A stretch of 64,000 nt of DNA from Gemmobacter sp. (GCF_034676705.1 NZ_JAUCBS010000013.1:1778501-1842500), one strand, 5' to 3'. Counted from the first letter of the stretch, positions 43,692-52,016 are shown. Numbers and translations: made by a program. The notes: generated by a model from the letters alone, not told the origin.

Positions 43692-43734
43692 TCATTGCGG
43701 CCCAATTGGTGACACTGCGGGATAATTGGTTACA
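43692..43734 (-). repeat. Right-border double repeat of the transposon
   Basis: Read inward on the minus strand: TGTAACCAATTATCCCGCAG then TGTCACCAATTGGGCCGCAA. These are two tandem copies of a 20-bp motif starting TGT, as expected for transposase-binding sites at a Mu/Tn7-type end. The stop codon of the interrupted gene outside (43730-43732) is made by this sequence. Confidence 0.6.
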
Positions 43735-43843
43735 CAACAGTGCCGTCGAATTTCTTGTCCCAGCAGTCGATGTTGTAGCCTTCGTGTGTGCCGACATGGG
43801 TGGCCGCCCTGATCATTCCGGCGCCAAGCGAGTGGCTGGTCAT
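43730..43843 (-). pseudogene. N-terminal fragment of a gene cut by the transposon
   Basis: From ATG 43843, with a GAGAGG site, the frame reads SLGAGMIRAATHVGTHEGYN then IDCWDKKFDGTVV and ends in a stop provided by the transposon end. I do not recognise the family. It faces the same way as the catabolic remnants at 33.5-35.2 kb, so it is probably the first gene of that operon or the start of the truncated protein at 34840. Confidence 0.45.
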
Positions 43844-43887
43844 GGCCTCTCGCTCGTGGGCCTCGGGGCCGCTCGAATCGCATAATG

Positions 43888-43901
43888 GTTGCACTTGCAA
43901 C
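43888..43901. promoter_or_regulatory. Perfect palindrome upstream of the truncated gene
   Basis: GTTGCACTTGCAAC (6-bp arms, 2-bp centre) lies 45 bp before the ATG at 43843. It is a candidate operator for the catabolic operon; the regulator is unknown. Confidence 0.35.
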
Positions 43902-43980
43902 AATGCCCGGCAAAGATGACTTTGCAGGACAGGGAAGAAGGGGGCCCTCGGGCCCCCTCTGCGCGCCAGGGCGCGCATTC

Positions 43981-44010
43981 ACCCCCCGAGGGTATTTGGG
44001 GAAGGTGATG
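43981..44010 (+). repeat. Dispersed TATTT-type repeat
   Basis: ACCCCCCGAGGGTATTTGGG is followed by GAAGGTGATG. It is preceded by two GC-rich hairpins (AGGGGGCCC/GGGCCCCCT at 43939-43958 and GCGCGC/GCGCGC at about 43961-43976). Confidence 0.65.
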
Positions 44011-44261
44011 CATGGCCCGGGCGGGGATGATTGCAGCGCGTGCCGCCGCATTCGATCCGGGGGCATTCCTGCCCAATCTGCCCAATCAGACGGCCGAGGC
44101 GACCTCGCGCGATTTTCAGGCGACCTATCGGCGCCATCGGCTATGACCGGGCGCTGCGGGCCGAGCTGGCCGGGCAGCTGGATGCGCTGTTGCGCCGGTT
44201 GATCGGGCGGGGCGGGCTGGAGCTGCCCGACGAGGATCAGTGGTCGGCCTCGCCCGTGTGA
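44011..44261 (+). pseudogene. Possible frameshifted coding remnant
   Basis: From ATG 44011 one frame gives MIAARAAAFDPGAFLPNLPN and DFQATYRRHRL before a stop. A second frame continues as YDRALRAELAGQLDALLRRL then GRGGLELPDEDQW to a stop at 44261. Codon usage looks coding in both parts, suggesting a broken gene, but I recognise no family. It overlaps the end of the converging glycosyltransferase gene by 25 bp. Confidence 0.3.
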
Positions 44262-46525
44262 TCGACGGTGAAGAAGAAATCCGGCGGCAGTTCGGGGGCC
44301 AGCGCCACCGCATCGGGGATCACCTGCGGCCCGGCGCCGAACACGGCGGATCCGAAATGCGGGGTCCGGCGCGACAGGGTTTCCATGCGCGGGCCGGTCA
44401 GTTCGGCATAGAACGCCTCGTAGTTCGGCGTTGCGCGCAGTTCGGCGATTTTCGCACGATGGGCGGCGACGCAGCCGTGATGGGCGGCGCGGATATCGGG
44501 GTCGGCCAGCAGCCGGTCATATTCGGCGCGCAGCATCGGGATGCGCGACTGGATCGAGGGATCATGCACCACGTTGTGGTTCATGCGGAACCAGTAGTGC
44601 AGCCCCTGATCGCGGTCGACATGGTTGACCCGGCCACGGTCGCGCTTGACCAGAAAGCTTTCGGCCGACCGCACGGCATAATGGTTCAGCTGCACCCAGT
44701 CATAGCCATAGGTCTCGGTCGTGGACCGCCAGCCGTTGCGGAACATCTCCTTGGGCATGCGCTTGCCCGATCCGTTCAGCCACAGCACCTGATCCCACAG
44801 GTCGGGCTTCAGCCCCTTGGGCCGGTGCACGCCCAGCTTTTTGTACAGGTCGATGTTGCGAAACAGCGTCTTGAAGCCCCAGGCCTGATGCGGCTTGCGC
44901 ATCAGTTCCGGGGCGGCAAGCGGGAACTGGTCCAGCAGGAAGGCGTCCTGATAGGCGCGGACATCGGCATTCCCGAACAGCCGCCAGGTCAGGCTGATCA
45001 TGTTGGCGCCCGGAAGTGCTGCCTCCATCGCGGCATAGAGCGTGTCCAGCCGGCCATCGCCCAGCTTGATGTCGATGAATTCGTCGACATCCATGCAGAT
45101 CGCCCAGTCGGCGTTCTGGATCAGCGGTTCCGCTTCGGCGGCTTGCAGCGCGGCGTGCTGGGGTTTCAGCGCGTCGCCGGGGCGGTAGGGGTTGGCGCGG
45201 TGCTGGACCAGGCCCTTGTCTTGCAGCAGTTGCAGGAAGGTGTCGGTGCCATCGGTGCAATCGTTGGTATAGACCAGAAAATCCTGCACCCCGATGGCGC
45301 GGTGATAGGCCAGCCATTCCAGGATGAACGGCCCTTCGTTCTTCATCGTGGTCACGATGGCGGTGCGGTTGCGCCCCGGCACCGCTTCGCGCCGGTCCGA
45401 CGCCGGGGCGCGGACGGGCTTCCAGCCGAAGCCCGTCGTCGCCATGGCGACCAGCGCCGGATCCTCGATCAGCGAGGTTTTCGGCGCCAGTTCCGACGAG
45501 GCGCGGCCCGGCACCCGGATGGCCATGGCGCGCAGAAAGGGCACGACCACGCCGGGATCGGGCTTGGCATAGGACACCCGGATGGTGCGCCAGGTGTTGT
45601 CCAGCCCCGCCTTGCGCGGGGCGACGCCCCAGCGGGCAATGCCGCGGCGGGCATCGAACTGGCGGCAGATATGGTCGCCAAAGCGCGCCGGCTGGCCGCC
45701 CCGCACCCGCCAGGGGTAGATGCGGTGCCCGGCCATCAGGATGACGCCGTGTCTGGCGCTGTCGCACAGATCGAATGCGGTGGGCGTTGCCGGATCGCGC
45801 GGGGCAAGGATATCGCAGCAATCGAGCAGCAGGACGGCGCGCGCCTCGGCCAGCCAGCGCCATTTCAGCAGCTCCAGCACCAGCGCCTCGCCCAGCTGGG
45901 ACCGCCAGGGGTCGGGGGCGGGCTGTTCCATCCGGTCCTTGCCGGGGGCGTCGGGGGCCAGGAAGGGGTGGGTTTCGGGGCCAAGGCCGGGCTTGCCCAG
46001 CGGCATGTCGGGTTCCACCAGCACCACCACCGGCGACAGGCCCATGTCGGCCAGCGCCGCGCCCAGTTCCCGGGCAAAGGCGGCATGGCCGGTTTCGGGC
46101 GGGGCGCGGTTGACGATCAGCGCGGCATCGGCGCCATGCTGGCGGATGTGCCAGCCCAGCCAGTCGGCCACCACCTGCGCCGGTTCGTCCAGCCGGAAGG
46201 CCAGCAGCACGTTGCGCCCGGCCAGCGGCCCGCGTTCGTGCGGCGTTGCCGGCACGCGGGCCACGCCATCGGCCAGCGCCAGCCGCACCGGCCCCGTGGC
46301 GCGCGCATCATAAAGGATACCGCCCGACACCTCGCGGATTTCCAGCGCCTCGGCCAGGCCGGGGCCGGGCAGGGGCGCAAAGGCGGCGCGGTCGGTTCCG
46401 GCGGCGAAAAAGGCGCGCAGCCGGCCCGGATCGTCCGGTTCCGCCACCGTGCCCAACAGCGCAAGGCCGCCCACCAGTTCCGCCTGCAAGGGGCGGCGCA
46501 GGATCCGTGCCGTTTCGCCTGCCAT
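44237..46525 (-). CDS. Large glycosyltransferase family 2-like protein
   Basis: A 762-residue protein. The first 380 residues are unassigned, with a segment of LLLDCCDILAPRDPATPTAF and GVILMAGHRIYPWRVRGGQ that looks like a second glycosyltransferase-like fold. From about residue 395 a GT2/GT92-like domain is clear: AIVTTMKNEGPFILEWLAYH, VQDFLVYTNDCTDGTDTFL, and the acidic metal site ADWAICMDVDEFIDIK. No membrane segment or signal is evident. It is probably cytoplasmic, decorating a surface glycan. ATG 46525 is used; 46543 is possible. It is divergent from another glycosyltransferase gene, so the two likely form a surface-polysaccharide locus. Confidence 0.7.
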   Translation of the reverse strand: MAGETARILRRPLQAELVGGLALLGTVAEPDDPGRLRAFFAAGTDRAAFAPLPGPGLAEALEIREVSGGILYDARATGPVRLALADGVARVPATPHERGPLAGRNVLLAFRLDEPAQVVADWLGWHIRQHGADAALIVNRAPPETGHAAFARELGAALADMGLSPVVVLVEPDMPLGKPGLGPETHPFLAPDAPGKDRMEQPAPDPWRSQLGEALVLELLKWRWLAEARAVLLLDCCDILAPRDPATPTAFDLCDSARHGVILMAGHRIYPWRVRGGQPARFGDHICRQFDARRGIARWGVAPRKAGLDNTWRTIRVSYAKPDPGVVVPFLRAMAIRVPGRASSELAPKTSLIEDPALVAMATTGFGWKPVRAPASDRREAVPGRNRTAIVTTMKNEGPFILEWLAYHRAIGVQDFLVYTNDCTDGTDTFLQLLQDKGLVQHRANPYRPGDALKPQHAALQAAEAEPLIQNADWAICMDVDEFIDIKLGDGRLDTLYAAMEAALPGANMISLTWRLFGNADVRAYQDAFLLDQFPLAAPELMRKPHQAWGFKTLFRNIDLYKKLGVHRPKGLKPDLWDQVLWLNGSGKRMPKEMFRNGWRSTTETYGYDWVQLNHYAVRSAESFLVKRDRGRVNHVDRDQGLHYWFRMNHNVVHDPSIQSRIPMLRAEYDRLLADPDIRAAHHGCVAAHRAKIAELRATPNYEAFYAELTGPRMETLSRRTPHFGSAVFGAGPQVIPDAVALAPELPPDFFFTVDHTGEADH

Positions 46526-46696
46526 GCCTGTCGCCCCCGTCATTGCCGTGGCCGTCTTGCGCGGCCCGTTGCAGGCATAGCACGGGCTGGCGGGCGGGGC
46601 AAAATGCTTGTCGGTCAAGCCTGTGCCCCAATTCGGCCGAATTGTTTCCCCAGCGCGTCCTGTATAGCCTTGCAGGATCGGCCGGGGCTGGAGGGT

Positions 46697-47566
46697 ATGA
46701 TGGGCAAAGAGTATCGGGTGGGCGCGCTGTGGATCGGCGGTAGCCTGAGTTATCTGGAACAGCTGTGCCTGAAATCCTTTGTCGATGCAGGCCAGCCCAT
46801 CGTTTTGTATACCTACGAAGGCGTCACCAACCCGCCCGAGGGGGTGGAGCTGGCCGATGCCAACGCCATCCTGCCGCAGACCGGCTTTCTGCGCCATGCC
46901 CGCACCGGCAGCCCGGCGCTGCATTCCGACCTGTTCCGCTATCACATGCTGGCGAAACATGATGACCTGATCTGGGCCGATACCGATGCCTATTGCGTGA
47001 AACCCTTTGCCACCGATACCGGCCATTTCTACGCTTGGGAATCGAAGCACGGGTTGAACGGCGGTGTGCTGGGCCTGCCGCGCGACAGTGCGACGCTGGC
47101 CGCGCTGCTGGACTTTACCCGCGACGAATTCGCCATTCCCGAATGGTTCGACGATGCGGAAAAGGCCCGGTTGCAGGCGCTGAAGGATGCCGGGACGCCG
47201 GTTCATGCCGCCGACATGCCCTGGGGCGTCTGGGGGCCGGCCGCGCTGACGCATTACCTGAAAAAGACCGGCGAGGTGAGGTTCGCCCTGCCGCAGGTCG
47301 CGCTTTATCCCTTTCACTACAAGGACCGTCGCCTGATGCTGCGCCCGGGGGTAGAGATGGCGGACCATGTCGCGGACGAGACCTTCTCGATCCATTTCTA
47401 CGGCCGGCGGATGCGCGCGCGGATCCTGTCGACCGAAGCGTCGGGCATTCCGCGGCCGCGCTCGGTCATCGGCAAGCTGCTGAAAAAACACGGGATCGAC
47501 CCGACGCTGGCCCCGTTGCAGCGTCCTGCCGTGCCCGACCCCGATGAGGATGGCGAGGAGGCATGA
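46697..47566 (+). CDS. Glycosyltransferase with DXD sugar-binding region
   Basis: A 289-residue soluble protein. GALWIGGSLSYLEQLCLKSF and PIVLYTYEG are followed by LHSDLFRYHMLAKHDDLIWA then DTDAYCVKPF. The ADTD element is the DXD motif of Gly_transf_sug/GT32-like enzymes. WGPAALTHYL and HFYGRRMR occur later. It follows a GGAGGG site and ends 3 bp before the next gene, with which it is likely cotranslated. Confidence 0.75.
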   Translation: MMGKEYRVGALWIGGSLSYLEQLCLKSFVDAGQPIVLYTYEGVTNPPEGVELADANAILPQTGFLRHARTGSPALHSDLFRYHMLAKHDDLIWADTDAYCVKPFATDTGHFYAWESKHGLNGGVLGLPRDSATLAALLDFTRDEFAIPEWFDDAEKARLQALKDAGTPVHAADMPWGVWGPAALTHYLKKTGEVRFALPQVALYPFHYKDRRLMLRPGVEMADHVADETFSIHFYGRRMRARILSTEASGIPRPRSVIGKLLKKHGIDPTLAPLQRPAVPDPDEDGEEA

Positions 47567-47569
47567 GCC

Positions 47570-48922
47570 ATGGCGCTGCTTGACCGTATCGGCGTTGCAC
47601 AGGTTGCCAGCTTTGCCGATCTGGGCGGCGGATCGCCGGATCTGGCGCTGGCGGCCCATGCGCGGTGGGATTGCGATATCCTGCTGGTGGATCTGGACCG
47701 CAAGGGGCAATGGCCCGCGGCGGAAAGCGGCTGGATCGCCGGTTACCGCGACGGGCTGGTGGCGCAGGGGGTGGATGCCGGGCGCATCCGCGTGGTCCGG
47801 TCCGATGCCGGGCTGCGGCCCTGGGATGTGATCGCCACGCTGAACGGCTTTGGCGACCGCTGGAAGGTGAAACACCTGGCCCCGGTGCTGGACCGCTGCC
47901 TGCATGCCGACAGCCGCCTGCTGCTGGATATCCGCAAGGGCTCGGGCGCGTTCCCGTTCCTCAAGGATTTCGGCACGACCGAGATTCTGGCCGACCTGGA
48001 CGGGGCCGACCTGCGCCGGGTGATGTTCACCCCCACCCCGCCCACCGAGCCGCAGGGGCATGACCCGGAATGGACGAAGATCGCCACGCAACTGGCTGGT
48101 AAAGATGGGTTTTTCCGGGAAAAGAATGGCCATTCCTTTCTGTTCGTGCCCCGGTCGCCCGATGTGCTGGTGGTGACCTTCGACAACCTCGACATCGCCA
48201 TGACCAAGCGCGAGGATCGCCGCCCCTGGGGGTTCGAGTTCATCGAGCGGCAGGGCTGGTCCATGCTGGGGGCCATGGCGGGGGGCTGGACCTGGTATCG
48301 CGAACCGTCGGTCTGGGCTGAATTCGACCGGCTGCGGGACGAGGGGTTCTTTGCCAGCTTCGGCCGCGTGGTGTTCTATGGCGCCTCGATGGGCGGCTAC
48401 GCGGCGGCGGCGTTTTCGGCCGCCTGTCCGGGGGCCGATGTGGTGGCGATTTCGCCGCAATCGACGCTGGATCGCGGGCTGGTGCCCTGGGAAACCCGCT
48501 ATAAAACCGCCTGGGACCGTGATTTTTCCGGCCCCTACGGCGATGCCGCGCAAGCCTCGGGCAGCGCGCGGCGGGTGACGATCCTGTATGATCCCTACGA
48601 GCCGCTGGACGCCGGCCACGTTGCCCGCTTCACCAACCCCAACGTGCTGAAGCTGCGCGCGCCGCTGATGGGGCACCGGCTGGGGTCGTCGCTGCACCAG
48701 ATGGGCATTCTGACGCCCACCATTCTGGCGGCGCTGGACGGGACGCTGACCGGGCCCGATTTCTACCGCCGCCTGCGGGCGCGGCGCGACTTCCCGCGCT
48801 ATCAGCGCGAGTTGTTCGAACGCGCCGCGCGCAAGCACCCGGACCTGGCGCGCCGTCTGGGCCGCTGGGTGCTGGCGCGCGGCGAAAACCGCGCGATCCG
48901 GCAGGGGATGGCGGGGCTATAG
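47570..48922 (+). CDS. Mosaic protein with alpha/beta-hydrolase-like motif
   Basis: A 450-residue protein of uncertain family. The N-terminal 140 residues (FADLGGGSPDLALAAH, LVDLDRKGQW, WDVIATLNGFGD, LLLDIRKGSG) read like a nucleotide- or SAM-binding Rossmann fold. The C-terminal half has a nucleophile-elbow GASMGGYAAAAFSAACPGAD followed by VVAISPQSTL and a late LMGHRLGSSLH histidine, as in alpha/beta hydrolases. It could be an esterase or glycan O-acyl-modifying enzyme acting with the glycosyltransferase 3 bp upstream. The gene overlaps the converging transporter gene by 6 bp. Confidence 0.55.
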   Translation: MALLDRIGVAQVASFADLGGGSPDLALAAHARWDCDILLVDLDRKGQWPAAESGWIAGYRDGLVAQGVDAGRIRVVRSDAGLRPWDVIATLNGFGDRWKVKHLAPVLDRCLHADSRLLLDIRKGSGAFPFLKDFGTTEILADLDGADLRRVMFTPTPPTEPQGHDPEWTKIATQLAGKDGFFREKNGHSFLFVPRSPDVLVVTFDNLDIAMTKREDRRPWGFEFIERQGWSMLGAMAGGWTWYREPSVWAEFDRLRDEGFFASFGRVVFYGASMGGYAAAAFSAACPGADVVAISPQSTLDRGLVPWETRYKTAWDRDFSGPYGDAAQASGSARRVTILYDPYEPLDAGHVARFTNPNVLKLRAPLMGHRLGSSLHQMGILTPTILAALDGTLTGPDFYRRLRARRDFPRYQRELFERAARKHPDLARRLGRWVLARGENRAIRQGMAGL

Positions 48923-50005
48923 GCTGGCGGGCGCCGGGCTGGCCAGCATGGCGCGCATGATCTCCTCCAGCCCCGCCACCCCGCGGGGCTGGCCGTTGCG
49001 CGACAGCACGGTGATCAGATCGCCGGGGGCGGCGATCAGGCGCTTGGCGGCATCCTCCAGCGTGGTGGCGCCGGGCAGGTGCAACTGCGGCCAGTCCATG
49101 CCATCGGCCTTGCGCCGCAGGACCGACCGCAGGCGCACCACGCGGCCGCGGTTCACCTCGCGCACAAAGGCCCGGACGTAATCGTTCTGCGGGTTCAGCA
49201 CGATTTCCTCGCCCGTCCCCTGCTGCGAGATTTCGCCGGCCCGCAGGATGACGATCTTGTCCCCCAGCCGCAGCGCCTCGTCCAGATCGTGGGTGATGAA
49301 GACGATGGTCTTGCCCAGTTCCTTTTGCAGATCCAGCAGGACCGACTGCATGTCCATGCGGATCAGCGGGTCCAGCGCCGAAAACGCCTCGTCCATCAGC
49401 AGGATCGGCGCATCGTTGGTCAGTGCCCGCGCCAGGCCGACGCGCTGCTGCATGCCGCCCGACAGCTGGCTGGGATAGCGGTCTTCATACCCCTTCAGCC
49501 CCACCCGTTCGATCCAGTGCCGGGCGCGGGTGATGCTTTCGGTGCGGGCGATGCCCTGAATATCAAGGCCATAGACGGTATTCTCCATCACCGTCCGGTG
49601 CGGCAGCAGGGCGAATTTCTGGAACACCATCGCCGTCTTGTGCCGCCGGAACGCCCGCAGTTCGTCGGGCGACATCTTGGCCACATCCTGCCCGTCGATC
49701 AGCATTTCGCCGGCGGTGGGCATGATCAGCCCGTTCACATGGCGCAACAGGGTGGATTTGCCCGACCCCGACAGCCCCATGATGACCGAGATCCGGCCCG
49801 CCGGCAGATCGGTGGAAATGTCTTTCAACCCCAGCGTATGGCCATGCTTGCGGTTCATCTCTGCCTTGGTCATGCCGGCTTTCGCGGCCTCGACCAGTTT
49901 GGCAGCATCGGGGCCGAAGATCTTGTAAAGATTGCGGATTGCGATGCCGGGGGTGGTGTCGTCATCATCCGAGGGCAGCAGGTGGGTGGGGGGCATGTCA
50001 CTCAT
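48917..50005 (-). CDS. proV: Choline/glycine-betaine ABC transporter, ATP-binding protein
   Basis: A 362-residue ProV-type ATPase. Walker A VIMGLSGSGKSTLLRHVNGL, signature PSQLSGGMQQRVGLARAL, Walker B ILLMDEAFSALDPLIR. The N-terminal extension IRNLYKIFGPDAAKLVEAAK is typical of quaternary-amine transporters. A short C-terminal CBS-like tail (DLITVLSRNGQPRGV) may sense ionic strength. The start at 50005 overlaps the permease stop by 8 bp. It drives uptake of an osmoprotectant or methylamine. Confidence 0.9.
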   Translation of the reverse strand: MSDMPPTHLLPSDDDDTTPGIAIRNLYKIFGPDAAKLVEAAKAGMTKAEMNRKHGHTLGLKDISTDLPAGRISVIMGLSGSGKSTLLRHVNGLIMPTAGEMLIDGQDVAKMSPDELRAFRRHKTAMVFQKFALLPHRTVMENTVYGLDIQGIARTESITRARHWIERVGLKGYEDRYPSQLSGGMQQRVGLARALTNDAPILLMDEAFSALDPLIRMDMQSVLLDLQKELGKTIVFITHDLDEALRLGDKIVILRAGEISQQGTGEEIVLNPQNDYVRAFVREVNRGRVVRLRSVLRRKADGMDWPQLHLPGATTLEDAAKRLIAAPGDLITVLSRNGQPRGVAGLEEIMRAMLASPAPASL

Positions 50006-50909
50006 CCGTGGCCTCCGCATGGCGTTGCAGCCGCTTGCCATAGGCTTGCGATGCGCGGTCAAAGGCGATGGCGATGGCCACCAGCGCAAAGCCGTTCAGG
50101 AAACCCATGGTGAAGAACTGGTTGTTGATGGCTTGCAGCACGTTCTTGCCCAGGCCCCCCACGCCGACCATGGACGCGACCACGACCATGGACAGCGACA
50201 TCATGATGGTCTGGTTCACCCCGGTCATCAGCGTGGGCAGCGACAGCGGCAGCTGCACGTTCCACAGCTTTTGCCGGTCGGACGACCCAAAGGCATCGGC
50301 GGCCTCGATCACCTCGCGGTCGACCAGACGGATGCCAAGATTGGTCAGCCGGATCATCGGCGGCGTGGCATAGATGACGACGGCGATCATGCCGGGCACC
50401 TTGCCGATGCCGAAGATCACCACGACCGGGATCAGATAGACAAAGCTGGGCAGCGTCTGCATCACGTCCAGAATGGGGGTGATCAGGCGCTGCGCCCGGT
50501 CCGATCGCGCGGCAAGGATGCCGATGGGCAAGCCGATGATCACCGCGACAAGGGTGCAGACCGTCACCATCGACAGGGTGATCATCGTGTCCTGCCACAG
50601 CCCGAACCAGCCGATGCCCAGCAGGGCGACGGCGGTGCCCGCAGCGATCCGCCACGACCGGCTGGCCCCATAGGCAGCCGCCACCAGCGCGACAAAGACC
50701 ACGATCCAGGGGGTATTCACGAACAGGCTTTCCAGCCCGTTCAGAAAGCGTTGCAGCGGCGCTGTGGCCGCGTCGATCAGCGGCGACAGCTCGCGCACCA
50801 GATCGCGAAAGCCGGTGTCGATGCTGCGCCGCATCTGGCGCAGGGTGCTGCCGCCAAGTTCGGGGGCGCTGCACAGCCATGCAGGCAACCCCCAGCAGGA
50901 AGACGCCAT
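49998..50909 (-). CDS. proW: Choline/glycine-betaine ABC transporter, permease
   Basis: A 303-residue inner-membrane protein with about six or seven helices. LSMVTVCTLVAVIIGLPIGI and PSFVYLIPVVVIFGIGKVPG precede the EAA-type loop VIEAADAFGSSDRQKLWNVQ, which contacts the ATPase. A GGGAGAG site precedes the ATG at 50909. An in-frame ATG at 50834 is an alternative. It sits between the binding-protein and ATPase genes of one operon. Confidence 0.9.
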   Translation of the reverse strand: MASSCWGLPAWLCSAPELGGSTLRQMRRSIDTGFRDLVRELSPLIDAATAPLQRFLNGLESLFVNTPWIVVFVALVAAAYGASRSWRIAAGTAVALLGIGWFGLWQDTMITLSMVTVCTLVAVIIGLPIGILAARSDRAQRLITPILDVMQTLPSFVYLIPVVVIFGIGKVPGMIAVVIYATPPMIRLTNLGIRLVDREVIEAADAFGSSDRQKLWNVQLPLSLPTLMTGVNQTIMMSLSMVVVASMVGVGGLGKNVLQAINNQFFTMGFLNGFALVAIAIAFDRASQAYGKRLQRHAEATDE

Positions 50910-50944
50910 GGTCTCTCCCTTTCCTCTCCGTCAAAAAGGAAACC

Positions 50945-50962
50945 GCCCGGCGCGCGCCGGGC
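50945..50962 (-). promoter_or_regulatory. Intercistronic hairpin between proX and proW
   Basis: GCCCGGCGCGCGCCGGGC is an 18-bp perfect palindrome 22 bp after the binding-protein stop. It may attenuate transcription or protect the upstream mRNA, giving more binding protein than membrane components. No long T-tract is present. Confidence 0.5.
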
Positions 50963-50984
50963 AGTTTGTCGTGCTTTCAGCGGG

Positions 50985-51986
50985 TTACAGTGCGGCCTGC
51001 ACCTTGGCCCTGGCGGCATCGTCCAGCCAGGCCTGCCAGACCTCGGGGTAGGTTTCAAAGAAATGCCAGGCGGCGTCTTCGTTGGTGGCCTGGTTTTCAT
51101 CCATCCAGGCCAGGATCGCGTTCACCACATCGTTCGACCAGGCGCGCCGGCCCAGATAGTCCATGACGATGGCGTTGTTTTCGGCGACGTTTTTCGTCAC
51201 CACGGTGAACACCTCGGCCACCGGGTATTCGGTCAGCTTGGGATCCTCGCAATCGGCCACGGCGGTGCAGCGGTTGAATTCGGCCATGTCCAGATCGGTG
51301 CCGAAGGGCAGCTTGACCATGTCATACTTGCCCAGGATCGCGGTCGGCGCCCAGTAATAGCCCAGCCAGCCCTGCTTGCGTTCATAGGCATTGGCGATGG
51401 AGCCATCCAGCCCGGCGGCCGAGCCGCTGTCGACCAGATCGAAGCCCTTGTCGCCCGCACCCGCCGCGCGGAACAGGTTCGCGGTGGAGATCTGGCAGTT
51501 CCAGCCGGCGGGGCAGTTCATCACCGCGCCACGGTCGGGGTGTTCGGGGGCGGGGAACAGGTCGGGCCGGGCCAGCGCATCGGCCACCGTCCTGATGCCG
51601 GGGTTGGCATCGGCCAGGTATTTCGGGATCCACCACCCCTCGACCCCGCCATCGGTCAGGATCTGCGCCGCCTCGATCAGCCGGCCTTCCTTGAAGGCCT
51701 GCGTCAGCGGATCCTTCACCGCATTGACCCACATTTCCGGCGCAATGTCGGGTTCGCCCTTTTCGTTCATCGAGGTGAAGGTGGGCATCGTATCGCCCGT
51801 CACCAGATCGACGGTGCAGCCATAAGCCTCTTCCAGGACGATCTTGTCGACCCAGGCCGCCACCCCGGCCGAGGCCCAGTTCATCTCGGCCACCGAAACG
51901 CGGCCGCAATCCTCCTGGGCCATGGCGGTGCCGGCCATCAGCCCGGAACACAGGGCGATGGCGGAAACCCGAAGCAGTTTCGTCAT
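50985..51986 (-). CDS. proX: Choline/glycine-betaine ABC transporter, substrate-binding protein
   Basis: A 333-residue periplasmic protein. Signal peptide KLLRVSAIALCSGLMAGTAMAQ. OpuAC-type domain: VSVAEMNWASAGVAAWVDKI, VTGDTMPTFTSMNEKGEPDI, GWWIPKYLADANPGI and a repeated set of Trp/Tyr residues (GWLGYYWAP, EMWVN) that could form the aromatic cage for a quaternary amine. Four or more cysteines may form disulfides. Start at 51986 gives the signal peptide directly. It is the first gene of the operon. Confidence 0.92.
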   Translation of the reverse strand: MTKLLRVSAIALCSGLMAGTAMAQEDCGRVSVAEMNWASAGVAAWVDKIVLEEAYGCTVDLVTGDTMPTFTSMNEKGEPDIAPEMWVNAVKDPLTQAFKEGRLIEAAQILTDGGVEGWWIPKYLADANPGIRTVADALARPDLFPAPEHPDRGAVMNCPAGWNCQISTANLFRAAGAGDKGFDLVDSGSAAGLDGSIANAYERKQGWLGYYWAPTAILGKYDMVKLPFGTDLDMAEFNRCTAVADCEDPKLTEYPVAEVFTVVTKNVAENNAIVMDYLGRRAWSNDVVNAILAWMDENQATNEDAAWHFFETYPEVWQAWLDDAARAKVQAAL

Positions 51987-52016
51987 GCGGTAGTCCTTTG
52001 TCGTCGCGCAGCGCAA

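Larger units (their letters stand above)
35221..43734. mobile_element. Wrecked Mu/Tn7-like (TniA/TniB-type) transposon with nested IS elements
   Basis: The 8.5-kb block interrupts a catabolic operon. After removing the insertion sequences, the remaining pieces fall in the order of a replicative transposon of this class. A minus-strand XRE-type repressor is in pieces at 35221-35685 and 36736-36892. An operator array sits at 36806-36861. A plus-strand transposase N-terminal part is at 38208-38786 plus 40161-40291. The last 14 codons of a gene end in an ATGA overlap at 43214-43255, and a small protein is at 43252-43647. Repeated TGT...ACCAATT motifs lie at the right border. The class assignment is inferred from gene order and the transposase-like N-terminal domain, not from a DDE motif, which is lost. 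Confidence 0.6.

Noticed and set aside
44240..46696. The first 800 codons of a long plus-strand frame running into the 46697 glycosyltransferase
   Set aside because: This part is antisense to the minus-strand glycosyltransferase. Real coding on the plus strand begins at the ribosome site before 46697.
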